Assembly: GCA_965200615.1 (NCBI GenBank) | Contig: OZ241377.1 | Location: forward strand, 124,001-188,000 | Direction of reading: 5' to 3' | DNA: 64,000 bases | DNA from: Bin5 sp965200615 | Lineage (GTDB): Bacteria; Chloroflexota; Anaerolineae; Caldilineales; Caldilineaceae | Notes under the pieces: generated by a model | What the model was told of the DNA's origin: nothing | What the model saw: only the letters and a program-made list of their open reading frames with translations | The model's database searches: none | Part shown: one piece after another, positions 54,944 through 64,000 of the stretch | Layout: the number at the start of each line of letters is the position of its first letter | How positions within the stretch are numbered: the stretch's first letter is position 1 | Position numbers and translations under genes: made by a program

Positions 54944-55957
54944 TCAATCGCCCAGGCGGGAGTGGACGAAATCGGGTGCGCCGTTGAAAAATGCGGCAAG
55001 GGTCATTCGCTTTTTGCCGGCGGGCTGCACCTCGTGCAGAGCCAGCAAGGCGTCGCTGGCGCCGACGGCGACACGGCCGTCAGTTTCGACTACAAGGCCG
55101 GGAGGTGCGCTGCCGGAGATGACACTGCCCTGCCACAGTTTGAAGTTTCGGCCTTTCCAAGTGGTGAAGGCGGCCGGCCAAGGTGTATAGGCGCGGATCA
55201 TGCGTTCGATGCGCGCTGCCGGCATTGTCCAGTCGATGCGGCCGTCCCGCTTTTTGACGAGCCGGCAGACAGACGGTTCGCCGGGCAGGTCGGCCTGTGC
55301 GACAGGGGCGACATTACCGGCCAGCCAGCTGGGAATCGTTTCGGCGAGCAACTCTGCGCCGCGGGCCGCCAGCCGGTCGCTGAGGGATGCGGTCGTATCG
55401 TCCGCAAAGACATGCAGGCGAGCCCGGGTGAGTACGGGTCCGGTATCCATGCCGGTGTCCATCAGCATAATCGTTACGCCTGTCTCGGTCAGCCCATCCA
55501 GAAGCGCCGCGGTGATGGGTGACGCGCCCCGATAGGCGGGGAGAAGGCTTGCATGCACATTCAGACAGCCATATTCAGGGATCTCCAACACGTTCGGCGG
55601 GAGAATCTGTCCATAGGCGGCAACAACGATAAGATCCGGCGCCAGCACGCGCAGCCATGCGAGCGGGTCCGGCTCATCCGGCGCGGGCGGGGCGTCAGTT
55701 CGACGGAGGCGCTCCGGTTGCATCACCGGCAGGCCATGTTCCAGGGCAAACTTCTTGACAGGCCCGGCGACCAGTCTTTTGCCCCGGCCGGCCCGTCGAT
55801 CGGGTTGTGTGACAACGCCGACAACCTGCCAACCTGTTTGCGCTGCCAAGCCATGCAGGACAGAAAGTGAGGGCAAGGCGAAGTCAGGCGTGCCCATGAA
55901 AACGATACGGATCGTTTCTCTGAAGGATGTTTGGGACGTCACCGGGTGAGGGACCAT
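54944..55957 (-). CDS. fmt: Methionyl-tRNA formyltransferase
   Basis: 337 residues. The formyltransferase core has RIVFMGTPDFALPSLSVL, CLNVHASLLPAYRGASPI with the catalytic histidine, then TETGVTIMLMDTGMDTGPVL. The C-terminal OB-like domain starts after RIDWTMPA. It formylates the initiator methionine on its tRNA. The first 15 residues before the core are longer than typical; a start at the internal ATG before GTPDF is not better supported. It is on the same strand as tRNA-Pro, 87 bases away. Confidence 0.95.
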   Translation of the reverse strand: MVPHPVTSQTSFRETIRIVFMGTPDFALPSLSVLHGLAAQTGWQVVGVVTQPDRRAGRGKRLVAGPVKKFALEHGLPVMQPERLRRTDAPPAPDEPDPLAWLRVLAPDLIVVAAYGQILPPNVLEIPEYGCLNVHASLLPAYRGASPITAALLDGLTETGVTIMLMDTGMDTGPVLTRARLHVFADDTTASLSDRLAARGAELLAETIPSWLAGNVAPVAQADLPGEPSVCRLVKKRDGRIDWTMPAARIERMIRAYTPWPAAFTTWKGRNFKLWQGSVISGSAPPGLVVETDGRVAVGASDALLALHEVQPAGKKRMTLAAFFNGAPDFVHSRLGD

Positions 55958-56214
55958 AGCCGCTATTGTAGCACATCCTGCGGGGCCGTCTGGAAACTTT
56001 CGGTGGAATCTTGCGTAGAGTAGTTATGACGGCATGCAGACAGTGAAAAGATTACTTGACGGATATTGCTTCCGGTGCAACGTCTGCAAAAGAAATCGTG
56101 GATTCCCTCGATGTCTGGATGTCGTGAAAACAAGAAAGGTTCAGCGGGACCGGCGGCAGGTAGGGATAGATCGATAGGGCATAAACTGTCGCACGTAACC
56201 GACGGAGAAGAGCA

Positions 56215-56889
56215 GTGGAGAATAAGAAAGACGAGCAGCACGACGCGGTGGATTCCTCGGAGGCGGGGTCGGATGAAGTTGAGGGGGCGAAGTCAGAGTC
56301 GACTCCTTCGACATCGGGCACGGAATCGCTTGGCGATCCAGAAGAAACGGTCTCGTACGCGGCGGATGGATCCGTTGATGCCGGCTATGGCGAACGCCCT
56401 GAGCCATCCCCTGCCGAACAGTTCGCGGACTCGGCACGCACGCAGGCCGGCGAGGCGGCCAGTGCACTGCGACGCGGCGAGTTCATGCACAGCGCGGCTG
56501 TCGATGTTACGGCTGACAGCGACGACCGGCTGATCGCGCTGCTGTGCTATGTGACGCAGGTGTTGATCCCGCTGGTGATGCCAGCCATAGTGCTGTTGAG
56601 TGCGAGCAGCAAAAAGCGCCCGTTCCAACGTTTCCATGCCGTCCAGAGTCTGGCGCTATCGATAACCTTCATCGTGTTCATATTGCTCTTGAGTGTCAGT
56701 TTGACGATCGTGGCAGTGGTGCCGATCATTGGGTGGTTGGTCACAGGGCTTGTTGTAGCTTGTCTGATGCCGCTGCTGGTGTTGATGGGTTTCCTGGCCC
56801 TGGCTTACTACGGTTATCAGGCCTATCAGGGCAAGCGGTTCTCGATCCCCGGACTGACGAGTTTTCTGCAGGACCAGAACTGGATATAG
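56215..56889 (+). CDS. DUF4870 (Tic20-like) membrane protein with acidic N-terminus
   Basis: 224 residues from a GTG at 56215 after GGAGAAG. The first 100 residues are acidic, Ser/Pro-rich and probably disordered. The DUF4870 core (about 100-215) has three to four membrane helices: DDRLIALLCYVTQVLIPLVM, RPFQRFHAVQSLALSITFIV and a further hydrophobic pair ending in GYQAYQGKRFSIPGL. Family members are of unknown function. A strong terminator follows the stop by about 75 bases. Confidence 0.8.
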   Translation: MENKKDEQHDAVDSSEAGSDEVEGAKSESTPSTSGTESLGDPEETVSYAADGSVDAGYGERPEPSPAEQFADSARTQAGEAASALRRGEFMHSAAVDVTADSDDRLIALLCYVTQVLIPLVMPAIVLLSASSKKRPFQRFHAVQSLALSITFIVFILLLSVSLTIVAVVPIIGWLVTGLVVACLMPLLVLMGFLALAYYGYQAYQGKRFSIPGLTSFLQDQNWI

Positions 56890-56963
56890 CCACATGGTGA
56901 GACGGCGTTAAGAAGGAAAATCCCTCTTCTGGCCGCGGTTAACTCACCACTCTTCAAGCCGAG

Positions 56964-57001
56964 AGGCCGGGCAAGCAATGGCGCTTGTCCGGCCTTTTTT
57001 T
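56964..57001 (+). terminator. Rho-independent terminator after the DUF4870 gene
   Basis: AGGCCGGGCAAGC and GCTTGTCCGGCCT form a 13-base stem with one G-T pair around AATGGC, followed by a run of T. It closes the DUF4870 transcript on the plus strand. Confidence 0.9.
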
Positions 57002-57074
57002 GCGCTCTTTGAAGGAGTCAGCTTTGCGTCTGCTGAACGTCAGCCAGATGTTAGGAAACGACATATAGTTCGCG

Positions 57075-57080
57075 TATACT
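57075..57080 (+). promoter_or_regulatory. Possible -10 box before nfeD
   Basis: TATACT lies about 130 bases upstream of the nfeD start, beyond the preceding terminator. The hexamer 17 bases upstream, TAGGAA, is a poor -35 match. The rest of the interval up to 57195 shows nothing else. Confidence 0.3.
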
Positions 57081-57206
57081 GATGGCGAGGTTTGAAATCG
57101 GATTGCGCGGCCCGAATGGACGCGACAGTGCCCCGATAAGGTCAGGATCGGTTCTCTGCGAGGTGACAGAAGTGATTTCCCTCCCTCAGAACTATTGGAG
57201 GAAACC

Positions 57207-57701
57207 GTGTTCACCGAAAACATAGATGAGTTGGTGCGTTGGGGATGGATTGTCCTAGCCGTATTGTTCTTTTTGACGGAGATATTCACCGCCGGATTCG
57301 TGCTGCTCTGTTTTGGCATCGGCGCGCTGGGCGCGGCGCTGGTGGCCTTTTTGGGTGCAGGCATGGCATGGCAGATCGTGGCATTCATTGTTGTTACAAT
57401 AGCAGCCGTCGTGCTGGCGCGACCCTTCGCCGACCGCATTTCACGGCCGGGTGTTCAGCCGATCGCGGGCAACCGGATGATAGGCAAGTGGGGGGTCGTC
57501 TTACAGACGGTTGACCCGCTAGAGGGTACTGGTATGGTACGGGTAGAAAGCGAGAGATGGCGGGCCGAGTCGAAGGACAGCGTACAGTTGGAGGTTGGAG
57601 ACGTCGTGAAGGTCGTGGGCGTAGACGGTGTACGTCTGCAGGTTGAGGCAACCAATGAAGAAAGCGCGGATTCGGACGACCAGGTCGAGTCTGCCGCATA
57701 A
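57207..57701 (+). CDS. NfeD family membrane protein
   Basis: 164 residues starting from GTG 57207, with GGAGG 5 bases upstream; the track-level TTG at 57195 lies within that ribosome binding site. Two to three membrane helices (GWIVLAVLFFLTEIFTAGFVLLC, MAWQIVAFIVVTIAAVVLA) precede an OB-fold C-terminus (GMVRVESERWRAES, GDVVKVVGVDGVRLQVE). It lies 15 bases before a stomatin-family gene, the usual NfeD-slipin pair, and the two probably form a membrane complex. Confidence 0.9.
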   Translation: MFTENIDELVRWGWIVLAVLFFLTEIFTAGFVLLCFGIGALGAALVAFLGAGMAWQIVAFIVVTIAAVVLARPFADRISRPGVQPIAGNRMIGKWGVVLQTVDPLEGTGMVRVESERWRAESKDSVQLEVGDVVKVVGVDGVRLQVEATNEESADSDDQVESAA

Positions 57702-57716
57702 CAAAGGAGAAGTGAA

Positions 57717-58625
57717 ATGTTTGCAGCATTGGGGCCGATTTTGCTACTGGCGATTATCGCCATATTCGTGGTTGTCGTTGCGATTGCAAGTATCCGCATC
57801 GTGCAGCCTTATCAGAAAGGGGTCATCGAGCGGCTGGGGCGCTACCAGCGCACGGTCCAGCCGGGTCTAACGTTAATCATGCCCTTCGTCGACGCTATCC
57901 AGAAAGTGGATATGCGGGAACAGGTGGTAGACGTGCCGCCGCAGGAGGTAATCACGAAAGACAACGTGGTTGTAACCGTGGACGCGATCGTCTACTTCGA
58001 GGCCACGGACCCGGTCAAGCTTGTCTATAATGTGGCAGATTTCTATAACGCGGCCACCAAACTGGCCCAGACAAATCTGCGTAATGTGGTTGGCGAGATG
58101 GAGTTGGACGCGGCCCTGACCAGCCGCGATCATATCAACGCCAAATTGCGCGAAGTGTTGGACGACGCCACCGACAAATGGGGCGTGCGCGTCGTGCGGG
58201 TGGAGATCAAGCGCATTGACCCGCCGGCGGACGTCACCGAAGCGATGCACAGGCAGATGAAAGCCGAGCGGGAGAAGCGGGCCGCCATTCTGGACGCCGA
58301 CGGCGATCGCCAGGCTCAGATCCTGAAGGCAGAGGGCGAAGCCGAGGCGGTAAAACGGGTGGCCGACGCGGAGCGGTATAAGCTGGAGGTGGAGGCCACC
58401 GGTCAAGGCAACGCCATTACGACCGTGTTCAACGCCATCAAGGACGCGGAACCGGACGACAGGCTGATTGCCATCCAGTATCTGGAGGCCCTGAAGGTGA
58501 TGGCGGACGGTGACGCTTCAAAAATCTTTCTGCCTTACGAGGCGACCGGTGTGCTGGGCGCGCTCGGCGGCGTGAAGGAGCTGTTCAACGAGCAGACCAA
58601 TGGAAGCAACGGCAGCCGGCCGTAG
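57717..58625 (+). CDS. SPFH-domain stomatin-like protein (slipin/QmcA type)
   Basis: 302 residues with AAGGAG upstream of the ATG at 57717. An N-terminal membrane segment is followed by the SPFH core: VQPYQKGVIERLGRYQRTV, VDVPPQEVITKDNVVVTVDA, then the long helical region EREKRAAILDADGDRQAQIL and a C-terminal flat part. These proteins form membrane rings or microdomains with NfeD partners. It is the last gene of the nfeD operon. Confidence 0.93.
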   Translation: MFAALGPILLLAIIAIFVVVVAIASIRIVQPYQKGVIERLGRYQRTVQPGLTLIMPFVDAIQKVDMREQVVDVPPQEVITKDNVVVTVDAIVYFEATDPVKLVYNVADFYNAATKLAQTNLRNVVGEMELDAALTSRDHINAKLREVLDDATDKWGVRVVRVEIKRIDPPADVTEAMHRQMKAEREKRAAILDADGDRQAQILKAEGEAEAVKRVADAERYKLEVEATGQGNAITTVFNAIKDAEPDDRLIAIQYLEALKVMADGDASKIFLPYEATGVLGALGGVKELFNEQTNGSNGSRP

Positions 58626-58691
58626 CCTGGAAGGAGGAGCGCGAACGAGGGTTTGTTCTCGCTCCTCACCCCCCCCTTTTTCTTCTCTTCT

Positions 58692-61529
58692 TTACGCCTG
58701 GCCGACACGCATAACCTCGAAGATACGCCGCTGGGTCGCTTGCGCGGTGGCAGCGACGATGACGAACACCATTACGGCAATGAAGATAAGGGTGAGTTGA
58801 GTAATCTCGGCTTCAGCGATGACGGGCAGCATCGGTGGCAGGATGGCTTTGGAGTCGGCTGCGCTGCGGAAGAAAGGGGTGAAAAGAACGGAAACCCAGA
58901 CGCCGATTGCCGCGCCGGCGGCAGTCCCGTAGGCGACTAGCACAGCGTACTCCACGGCGAGCTGGATGATCAGTTGGCGGCGGAGCGCGCCGATTGCCCG
59001 CAAGACGCCGAACTGGTAGAAGCGTTCACGCAACGAGGCGTAACTGTGCATCAGGAACGCCATGACTGCCATGAGCGCCGCGGCCAGGAAGCCTACGGTG
59101 AGCGCGCCGAAGACCCCGACCCTCTCCAACTTCGCCTTCTCCTCGATCAGAGAACCGACCACATCGTGCCAGCGGAGCGTTTCGATGCCGCCGGTCCGCA
59201 GCTTCCGGCGCACCTCCTCTCCTCTGTGGTTGTCCGGGGAACTCAGCCATATCTCATAAGGATAGATGGCGCCGCCGATCAGGTGCAGATAGTCCAGATT
59301 GGCGATGACAACGATCTCCTCCTGCTCGACTGTAGGGAAGTAGTCGTAGACGCCGCTGATGACGAAATCGGTGCGCATACTGATGCCGGGTTCCAGAATC
59401 ACCCACAGGTCCAGGCGGTCGCCGACGCGCAGCAGCTGTTCTGCCAGGAAGGCGCGAGAGACCAACACTGCTTCGGGCGCGGCGGCCAGCCGATTCATCA
59501 GTCCGCCCAGCGAGTCGTCGGCGAAGTCCGAGCGGAACCAGGAGACTGTGGCGAATTCAGCCCGGTCCACACCCATCATCCGTTTCGTCATCCCGCGGGG
59601 TGTGGAGAGCCCTTCGATACGCATGCCATAGTTGCCAACGCGAATGGCTCGGTCGGCATCGAACTTCTCGATAAACCAGGCGGGTTCAAGGGTCCAATCC
59701 CCTACGGTCTCGTCTGCGTTAATGGTAACGGGTAGGAAACGGAAGTCTCCGCCGGCCTGGTATTTTACGCGATCGACCAGCCACTCATCCATGCTTGCAG
59801 CGAGAGAGTGTGTATAGATCCCCAGGCCAAGACAGATAATCACGAGCAGGAGCGGATTCAGGTAGCTGTGTCCCTGTCGACCCAACTGGCGCAGCGCGAG
59901 ATGGAAGACAGTGCCCGGCAACAGACCTGCCAGCTTGTCGAGCAGATTCATCATTGGCGAGAAGAAGCGCATTATCAGGAGCGACGCCGTCAGGATTACC
60001 AGGGCCGGCGCGAGGATCAGGAGCGGGTCGCTGTACAGTTCGGACGCGTCCTCCTGCGCCAGCAGCGCGAAGGCTTCCTGCTGGCCCAGTTGCTGGTAGG
60101 CATAAACGGTTGGAATGATCAGAAGGAAGTCGAGATAGGCGCGACGCCAGAGAGGGCCTTTGTCGGGGCGGGCATAGGCGGTCTCGTATTCGACGATACT
60201 GGCGCGTGCTGCAGTGATCGCCGGCAGCAGGCGGGCGATGAAGGCCAGTCCCAGCGCGGCTACGATTAACCAGACATCGACGCCCTGTAGAGAAACGGGC
60301 ATTGGATCGCGCAGCGTGAAATCGAGAAAACTGTCGGTGTAGCCCATGCCGCGGGCGATCAGCATTCCGAGCCCGAGACCCAAGGGCACGCCCAACACGA
60401 AGAGCAGCCACTCCTCGACCAGCACGAGCCACAGCACGCGAACTGTGCCGGCGCCGCGGCTGACAAGTACCGAGGTCTCCCGCTGCTGGGAGCGGGCGAT
60501 AATGCCGGAGATCAGCACGAGGAAGTAGAGAAGGAAGCCTATGGCGGGCACGTTCATGCTCAGGAGCAGCACGGTCAGCGTCGTCTGACGCTGCACGAAC
60601 TCTTTGAGCGGATCGAGCGGTGACACATCCAGTTCGGCGCCGGGAAGGTATTTCCCGATGACGGTCATGCCCTTTTCGAAGCCGCGAGCGTAGGCGGCGG
60701 CGAAAGCCGGATTGAGTGTGCTGTCGTCGAGAGAGATGCGCCAGCTTGCGAAGCGGGAGCTGCCGGCCACCATGGGTTGCACGCGCTGAAGGTAGTCGGC
60801 GCGACGAACGAACAGCGCTTCCTTCATCGAGATATCGGGCGGACGGAACCAGAAAGTGTCGTCCGGGTCGCGAGCCCGCCACAGGCCGACGATCTCCGCT
60901 TCGATGCCGGGCAGTGCGGCAGTGGGCGCAATGCGGAACTTTTCGCCGGGACGGACGCCCATGTCGGCGGCCAGATTGTCGTGCATGAGTACGGGCAGAA
61001 GACCGGTGGATGCCCCTTCTCCTGTTGCGTCTTCCCAGACGGTGCCGGAGGTAATTGCCAGTTCGGGCGCGACGCCGGCCAGGTAGACGAGATCAACCTG
61101 TGTCAGGAATTTGCTTTCCGTGCCGTAGCGTTCGTCGCCTTCCGGGGAGAGCAGCATCATACTGCCGCTCTCGAGGTGGACACCGACATCGTCGATGGGA
61201 AGACCGATCTCGCTGGAAAGCGTCGCGGCGACACTGCGTCCTGCCCGTTCAGCGGCCGGCACATCCATGGGTTTGCGAGAGGAGGGGAAGAAGTAGACGC
61301 GCGTCGTGAAGGGCGGACGGCCGGTACGCGCGCTGAGCGCGTCCAGTTCTTCGTTCAGAATCACTCTGTCGACGGCCTGGGCGAAGAAGCCGGCGCTGCT
61401 GAGCAGCCCGACGGTCAGTACGATTTGGAATAGAGCCAGCAGCGTCAAACCGAAGTTGCCGGCGAGACGCTTGTAGGTGAGGAGTGTCAGCCCGCCAATG
61501 AGGCGGGGTATGGTGAAGAGTATGCGCAC
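58692..61529 (-). CDS. FtsX-like ABC transporter permease, large
   Basis: 945 residues with two sets of membrane helices: one near the N-terminus after GLTLLTYKRLAGNFGLTLLA, several around 325-430 and 520-600, and a final FtsX bundle near 820-930 (FYQFGVLRAIGALRRQLIIQ is typical of FtsX/LolC permeases). Two large extracytoplasmic regions lie between. No partner ATPase gene is beside it, which is common for such long duplicated permeases. The start is a GTG. Function is probably lipid or peptide export, not established. Confidence 0.82.
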   Translation of the reverse strand: MRILFTIPRLIGGLTLLTYKRLAGNFGLTLLALFQIVLTVGLLSSAGFFAQAVDRVILNEELDALSARTGRPPFTTRVYFFPSSRKPMDVPAAERAGRSVAATLSSEIGLPIDDVGVHLESGSMMLLSPEGDERYGTESKFLTQVDLVYLAGVAPELAITSGTVWEDATGEGASTGLLPVLMHDNLAADMGVRPGEKFRIAPTAALPGIEAEIVGLWRARDPDDTFWFRPPDISMKEALFVRRADYLQRVQPMVAGSSRFASWRISLDDSTLNPAFAAAYARGFEKGMTVIGKYLPGAELDVSPLDPLKEFVQRQTTLTVLLLSMNVPAIGFLLYFLVLISGIIARSQQRETSVLVSRGAGTVRVLWLVLVEEWLLFVLGVPLGLGLGMLIARGMGYTDSFLDFTLRDPMPVSLQGVDVWLIVAALGLAFIARLLPAITAARASIVEYETAYARPDKGPLWRRAYLDFLLIIPTVYAYQQLGQQEAFALLAQEDASELYSDPLLILAPALVILTASLLIMRFFSPMMNLLDKLAGLLPGTVFHLALRQLGRQGHSYLNPLLLVIICLGLGIYTHSLAASMDEWLVDRVKYQAGGDFRFLPVTINADETVGDWTLEPAWFIEKFDADRAIRVGNYGMRIEGLSTPRGMTKRMMGVDRAEFATVSWFRSDFADDSLGGLMNRLAAAPEAVLVSRAFLAEQLLRVGDRLDLWVILEPGISMRTDFVISGVYDYFPTVEQEEIVVIANLDYLHLIGGAIYPYEIWLSSPDNHRGEEVRRKLRTGGIETLRWHDVVGSLIEEKAKLERVGVFGALTVGFLAAALMAVMAFLMHSYASLRERFYQFGVLRAIGALRRQLIIQLAVEYAVLVAYGTAAGAAIGVWVSVLFTPFFRSAADSKAILPPMLPVIAEAEITQLTLIFIAVMVFVIVAATAQATQRRIFEVMRVGQA

Positions 61530-61612
61530 GGAATTATGTCAGAGAAGGTACGCGGGACGCGGCGTCTGCTCCCCACGTCCCGCGTACCAGAGTACGGCGG
61601 GGCACGACAGGG

Positions 61613-63013
61613 TCAGGCAAGTTCCCTGGTGCGCACAGGCTGGCGCAGCATTTCCTGGCCGGGGCCCCACATAAAATGTTCATTAAGTTTTTCGTTGCCG
61701 TCCATCTGCATGAGTTCCTCAAAGACGGAGAGCGCCTGGTTGTAGGTATGTGTTTGTTCACATTCAAGCGCGTCCAGGAAGAGAAGCGAGCGGTCTCCGG
61801 TCTGAAAGGCGAGCAACTCCCGTTCCATTTCCAGGACTTCGGGCAGGATTTGGGTATAGAGGATCTTCTGCGGAAGCGGGTCGACGCGGAGGGGGTGGAT
61901 GCCGCTCCTGTTGACGATGGCGGGGACTTCGACGACGACATCGTCGGGGACACCTGCCAGTGCGCCGTGGTTGGGGACGTTCACCTGGTACTGGCCTTCA
62001 TTGTCGTTGACCAGGCCGTCGATGATGGGAACCTGCTGCTCGTGGGTCTTTTCCGATCCGAAGGCTTCGATCAGGCTGGTGGAGGGGTCGCTGGTCAGTT
62101 TAGTCATCTGGGCGACGCGTTTTTCCAGATTTTCGACAAAGTAGGGTCGGGCGAGGTGGGTGTCGGGCCCGCCCCAGGGTTGGGGAAACCACCACATTTT
62201 GGTGTCGATGTCGGTATGGTACCACCAGGCGCCCCGGCGGGGTGTATCACCGATGGGCATGAGGCCGTACATACGGTACATATGGATGGCGCCGCGGCTC
62301 ATCTGAATGTCGTGGGTGCGCTCGGCGACGTGGGTCTGCCAGTAGTTTTCACCTTCTTCAGCGATCCATTTTTCGAGCATCGGGTAGGCGTCTTCGCCCT
62401 TGTAGTAGAAGTGGGTGAGCCAGATGTTGTGGTTGAGGCCGGGTGCCTGCCACCTGACGTCGGCGAGGTCGGTCAGGCCGAGTGTTCTGGCGATCTCATA
62501 GACGCCGTAGTGGCCATGGCAAAGGCCGCAGACTTTGATGCTGGAGGTGCGGGTCATGAGGGTGCAGCCCTGGTAGACGGGATTGCCTGACTGGATCAGC
62601 CAGGCATCGGGGCAGATATCCTCCATGTCGCTTGTCACGCCGAGCATGAGATCGAGGTTGACGAAGTTGCTCTGGCGCATACGCCCGCCGTGATAGTAGC
62701 CGTACTTATCCATCAGCTCGCGCCCGTTCCGCTGTTTCTGGTGGCTGCTGGCCGAGGCGGTGTTGATGACGAAGTCGGCGTTCTGGAGGGCATCCCGCCG
62801 GTCGGTGGCGCTTTCGAAGCGCAGGTCGGCGCCAAGTTCATTGGCATAGCGGGCGCCAAGTTTATGGATCATATCGAGCCTGTCGGCGTCGATATCCATG
62901 AAGGAGATGAGACTGCCACTGAGAGATTCCGTAAGGCAAATGTCCTTGACGAGGCCGAGGGAAAACTGGGCGCTGCCGGCGCCGATGACGGTCAACTTGA
63001 TTGGGGTGGACAT
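61613..63013 (-). CDS. Glycoside hydrolase family 4 (NAD-dependent, alpha-galactosidase/alpha-glucosidase type)
   Basis: 466 residues from an ATG after AAGGAG. The NAD site is IKLTVIGAGSAQFSLGLV, and the metal-and-substrate region includes SGNPVYQGC and CGLCHGHYG, with the cysteine and histidine of the GH4 site. The sequence FMDIDADRLDMIH is the usual second strand with its acidic end. GH4 enzymes need NAD, a divalent metal and often a reducing environment. It lies upstream of the FtsX-like gene on the same strand. Confidence 0.92.
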   Translation of the reverse strand: MSTPIKLTVIGAGSAQFSLGLVKDICLTESLSGSLISFMDIDADRLDMIHKLGARYANELGADLRFESATDRRDALQNADFVINTASASSHQKQRNGRELMDKYGYYHGGRMRQSNFVNLDLMLGVTSDMEDICPDAWLIQSGNPVYQGCTLMTRTSSIKVCGLCHGHYGVYEIARTLGLTDLADVRWQAPGLNHNIWLTHFYYKGEDAYPMLEKWIAEEGENYWQTHVAERTHDIQMSRGAIHMYRMYGLMPIGDTPRRGAWWYHTDIDTKMWWFPQPWGGPDTHLARPYFVENLEKRVAQMTKLTSDPSTSLIEAFGSEKTHEQQVPIIDGLVNDNEGQYQVNVPNHGALAGVPDDVVVEVPAIVNRSGIHPLRVDPLPQKILYTQILPEVLEMERELLAFQTGDRSLLFLDALECEQTHTYNQALSVFEELMQMDGNEKLNEHFMWGPGQEMLRQPVRTRELA

Positions 63014-63235
63014 AGAGACTCCTTGGGATTATTGGGTAGCGTGCCCTTCGCGGCCGCGCCATGAGTAGCTGAGATATGTGACCTGTTCCGTGGAGGTTCA
63101 GCAAGCCCGCTGAAATTTTTTTCATGCGGCCCGCCCCTGTCAGGCCTTAACGATCCCTCTCTGGGGGATTCCGAAGTCCTCCGTTTGAATTCGTAGAGTA
63201 ACCTCTTGAAGTTGTCGAGAGGTTGCTCAATACTT

Positions 63236-64000
63236 TCAATCGTTTTCCAAAATGATCTCTCTTGCCGTCTTTACCCACTGGGGGTGGTCGTTCAGACTCT
63301 CCACAAGCTGCAGGTCCTCTCCTCCCAATTCCATGAACATTTCATGATATTCCTCGCCCACCTCGATCGTAGTTTCAAGGCAGTCGGCGACAAAAGAAGG
63401 AGAAAAGGCCAGAATCTTCTTGACGCCCTTTGCGGCCAGCGTTCCCAGGACATCATCAGTATACGGTTGGATCCAGGGATCTTTACCCAGCCTCGACTGA
63501 AAGCTGACTGTGTAATCCCCATCCTCCAAGGCCAGGGCTTCAGCCAAAGATCGGGACGTTGCGTAACACTGAGCGCGATAGCAGGAGTGGTTTCCAGCGT
63601 GGATGGCGGCACAGCAGTTCGGGTCGATAAAGCAGTCGGGATTACCCTTTCTGATTTGGCGCTCAGGCAAGCCATGAAAAGTGAAAAGGTATGATCGTAT
63701 CCGGCCTCATCAAAGTGCCGCTTTCCTAAGCAGGCAATCGTCTGAATCATCCTGGGATGATCGTAAAAGCTGTCAATGAATCGAAGCTTAGGAATTTCCG
63801 GCCATTTTTGTACGACCTGCATAACCTTTTCATGAACTGATCCCACCGTTGCCGAAGCATACTGGGGAAAGAGAGGAAAGATTACGATGCTGGACGGGCG
63901 CTGTTGGCGAAGCGTTTCCAGGGCAGATTCAATACTGGGATTCTGGTATCGCATTGCCAAGGACACGATGAAGTTGTCTCCCAGTTGCTCCTGAACCGAG
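63236..64000 (-). pseudogene. hemH: Ferrochelatase/coproporphyrin ferrochelatase, frameshifted, N-terminus beyond the window
   Basis: The N-terminal part (64000 down to about 63691) reads GDNFIVSLAMRYQNPSI ... IVIFPLFPQYASATVGS ... DEAGYDH and then leaves the family. The C-terminal part (to 63236) opens with LFTFHGLPERQIRKG, carrying the catalytic histidine, and SFQSRLGKDPWIQPYTD, SFVADCLETTIEVGEEY with the conserved glutamate. One missing base near 63690-63691 accounts for the break; restoring it gives DHxLFTFHGLP. The rest is complete to its stop. It inserts iron into protoporphyrin or coproporphyrin. A true loss or a sequencing error is possible. Confidence 0.88.

Overview
The window is a high-GC bacterial chromosome segment, most like a Chloroflexota genome of the Anaerolineae/Caldilineae kind. 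That placement is inferred from gene content: F420-type luciferase-like oxidoreductases, BMP-type ABC importers, GH4 and GH13 enzymes, Gfo/Idh and enolase-superfamily sugar catabolism, a LipM-like octanoyltransferase, and many GTG/TTG starts with clear purine-rich ribosome binding sites. It was not tested by any search. No rRNA, CRISPR array, phage or plasmid replication gene is visible.

Layout. 1-2480: catabolic oxidoreductases on the minus strand (SMP-30 fragment, Gfo/Idh/MocA, LLM). 2815-6363: a lipoprotein hydrolase, then YgfZ, a LipM-like acyltransferase and DUF503 on the plus strand. 6499-17065: minus-strand housekeeping (lgt, M28 peptidase, der, cdaR-like, cdaA, argF, a membrane protein, lipid kinase, GH13). 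17699-19006: a membrane protein strongly resembling the animal ANKH family. 19035-23032: a minus-strand operon of ADP-ribosylglycohydrolase, a DUF1907 (C11orf54/PTD012-like) gene and an enolase-superfamily dehydratase; the DUF1907 gene is split by an IS5-type element. 23061-25530: an IS630-type element with a likely -1 frameshift signal, itself split by a second IS that landed in the middle of a perfect palindrome. 25664-31815: methyltransferase, cupin and a complete BMP-type ABC importer. 31867-38400: tRNA-Thr, efp, ruvA, ruvC, yebC, pyrG, acpS and a glycosyltransferase. 39303-41840: dehydrogenase, TIM-barrel isomerase, OsmC. 42084-46401: a two-gene nucleotide-sugar module whose second gene fuses a GHMP (fucokinase-like) kinase to a UDPGP-type pyrophosphorylase. 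46417-54562: desaturase, a frameshifted clpB and a CopC/CopD-type operon. 54783-64000: tRNA-Pro, fmt, DUF4870, the nfeD-stomatin pair, an FtsX-like permease, GH4 and a frameshifted hemH running off the end.

The most unusual items are the kinase-pyrophosphorylase fusion with its domains in the opposite order to the known Fkp/FKGP enzymes; the bacterial ANKH-like protein; the DUF1907 gene split by an IS whose removal, with one 3-bp repeat, restores the frame exactly; the nested insertion sequences; and a set of coding breaks caused by very small duplications or indels (clpB, the IS5 transposase, hemH, the nested transposase). Those breaks may be real decay or sequence errors. Motif positions and frames were read by eye; family assignments rest on motif recognition from memory.
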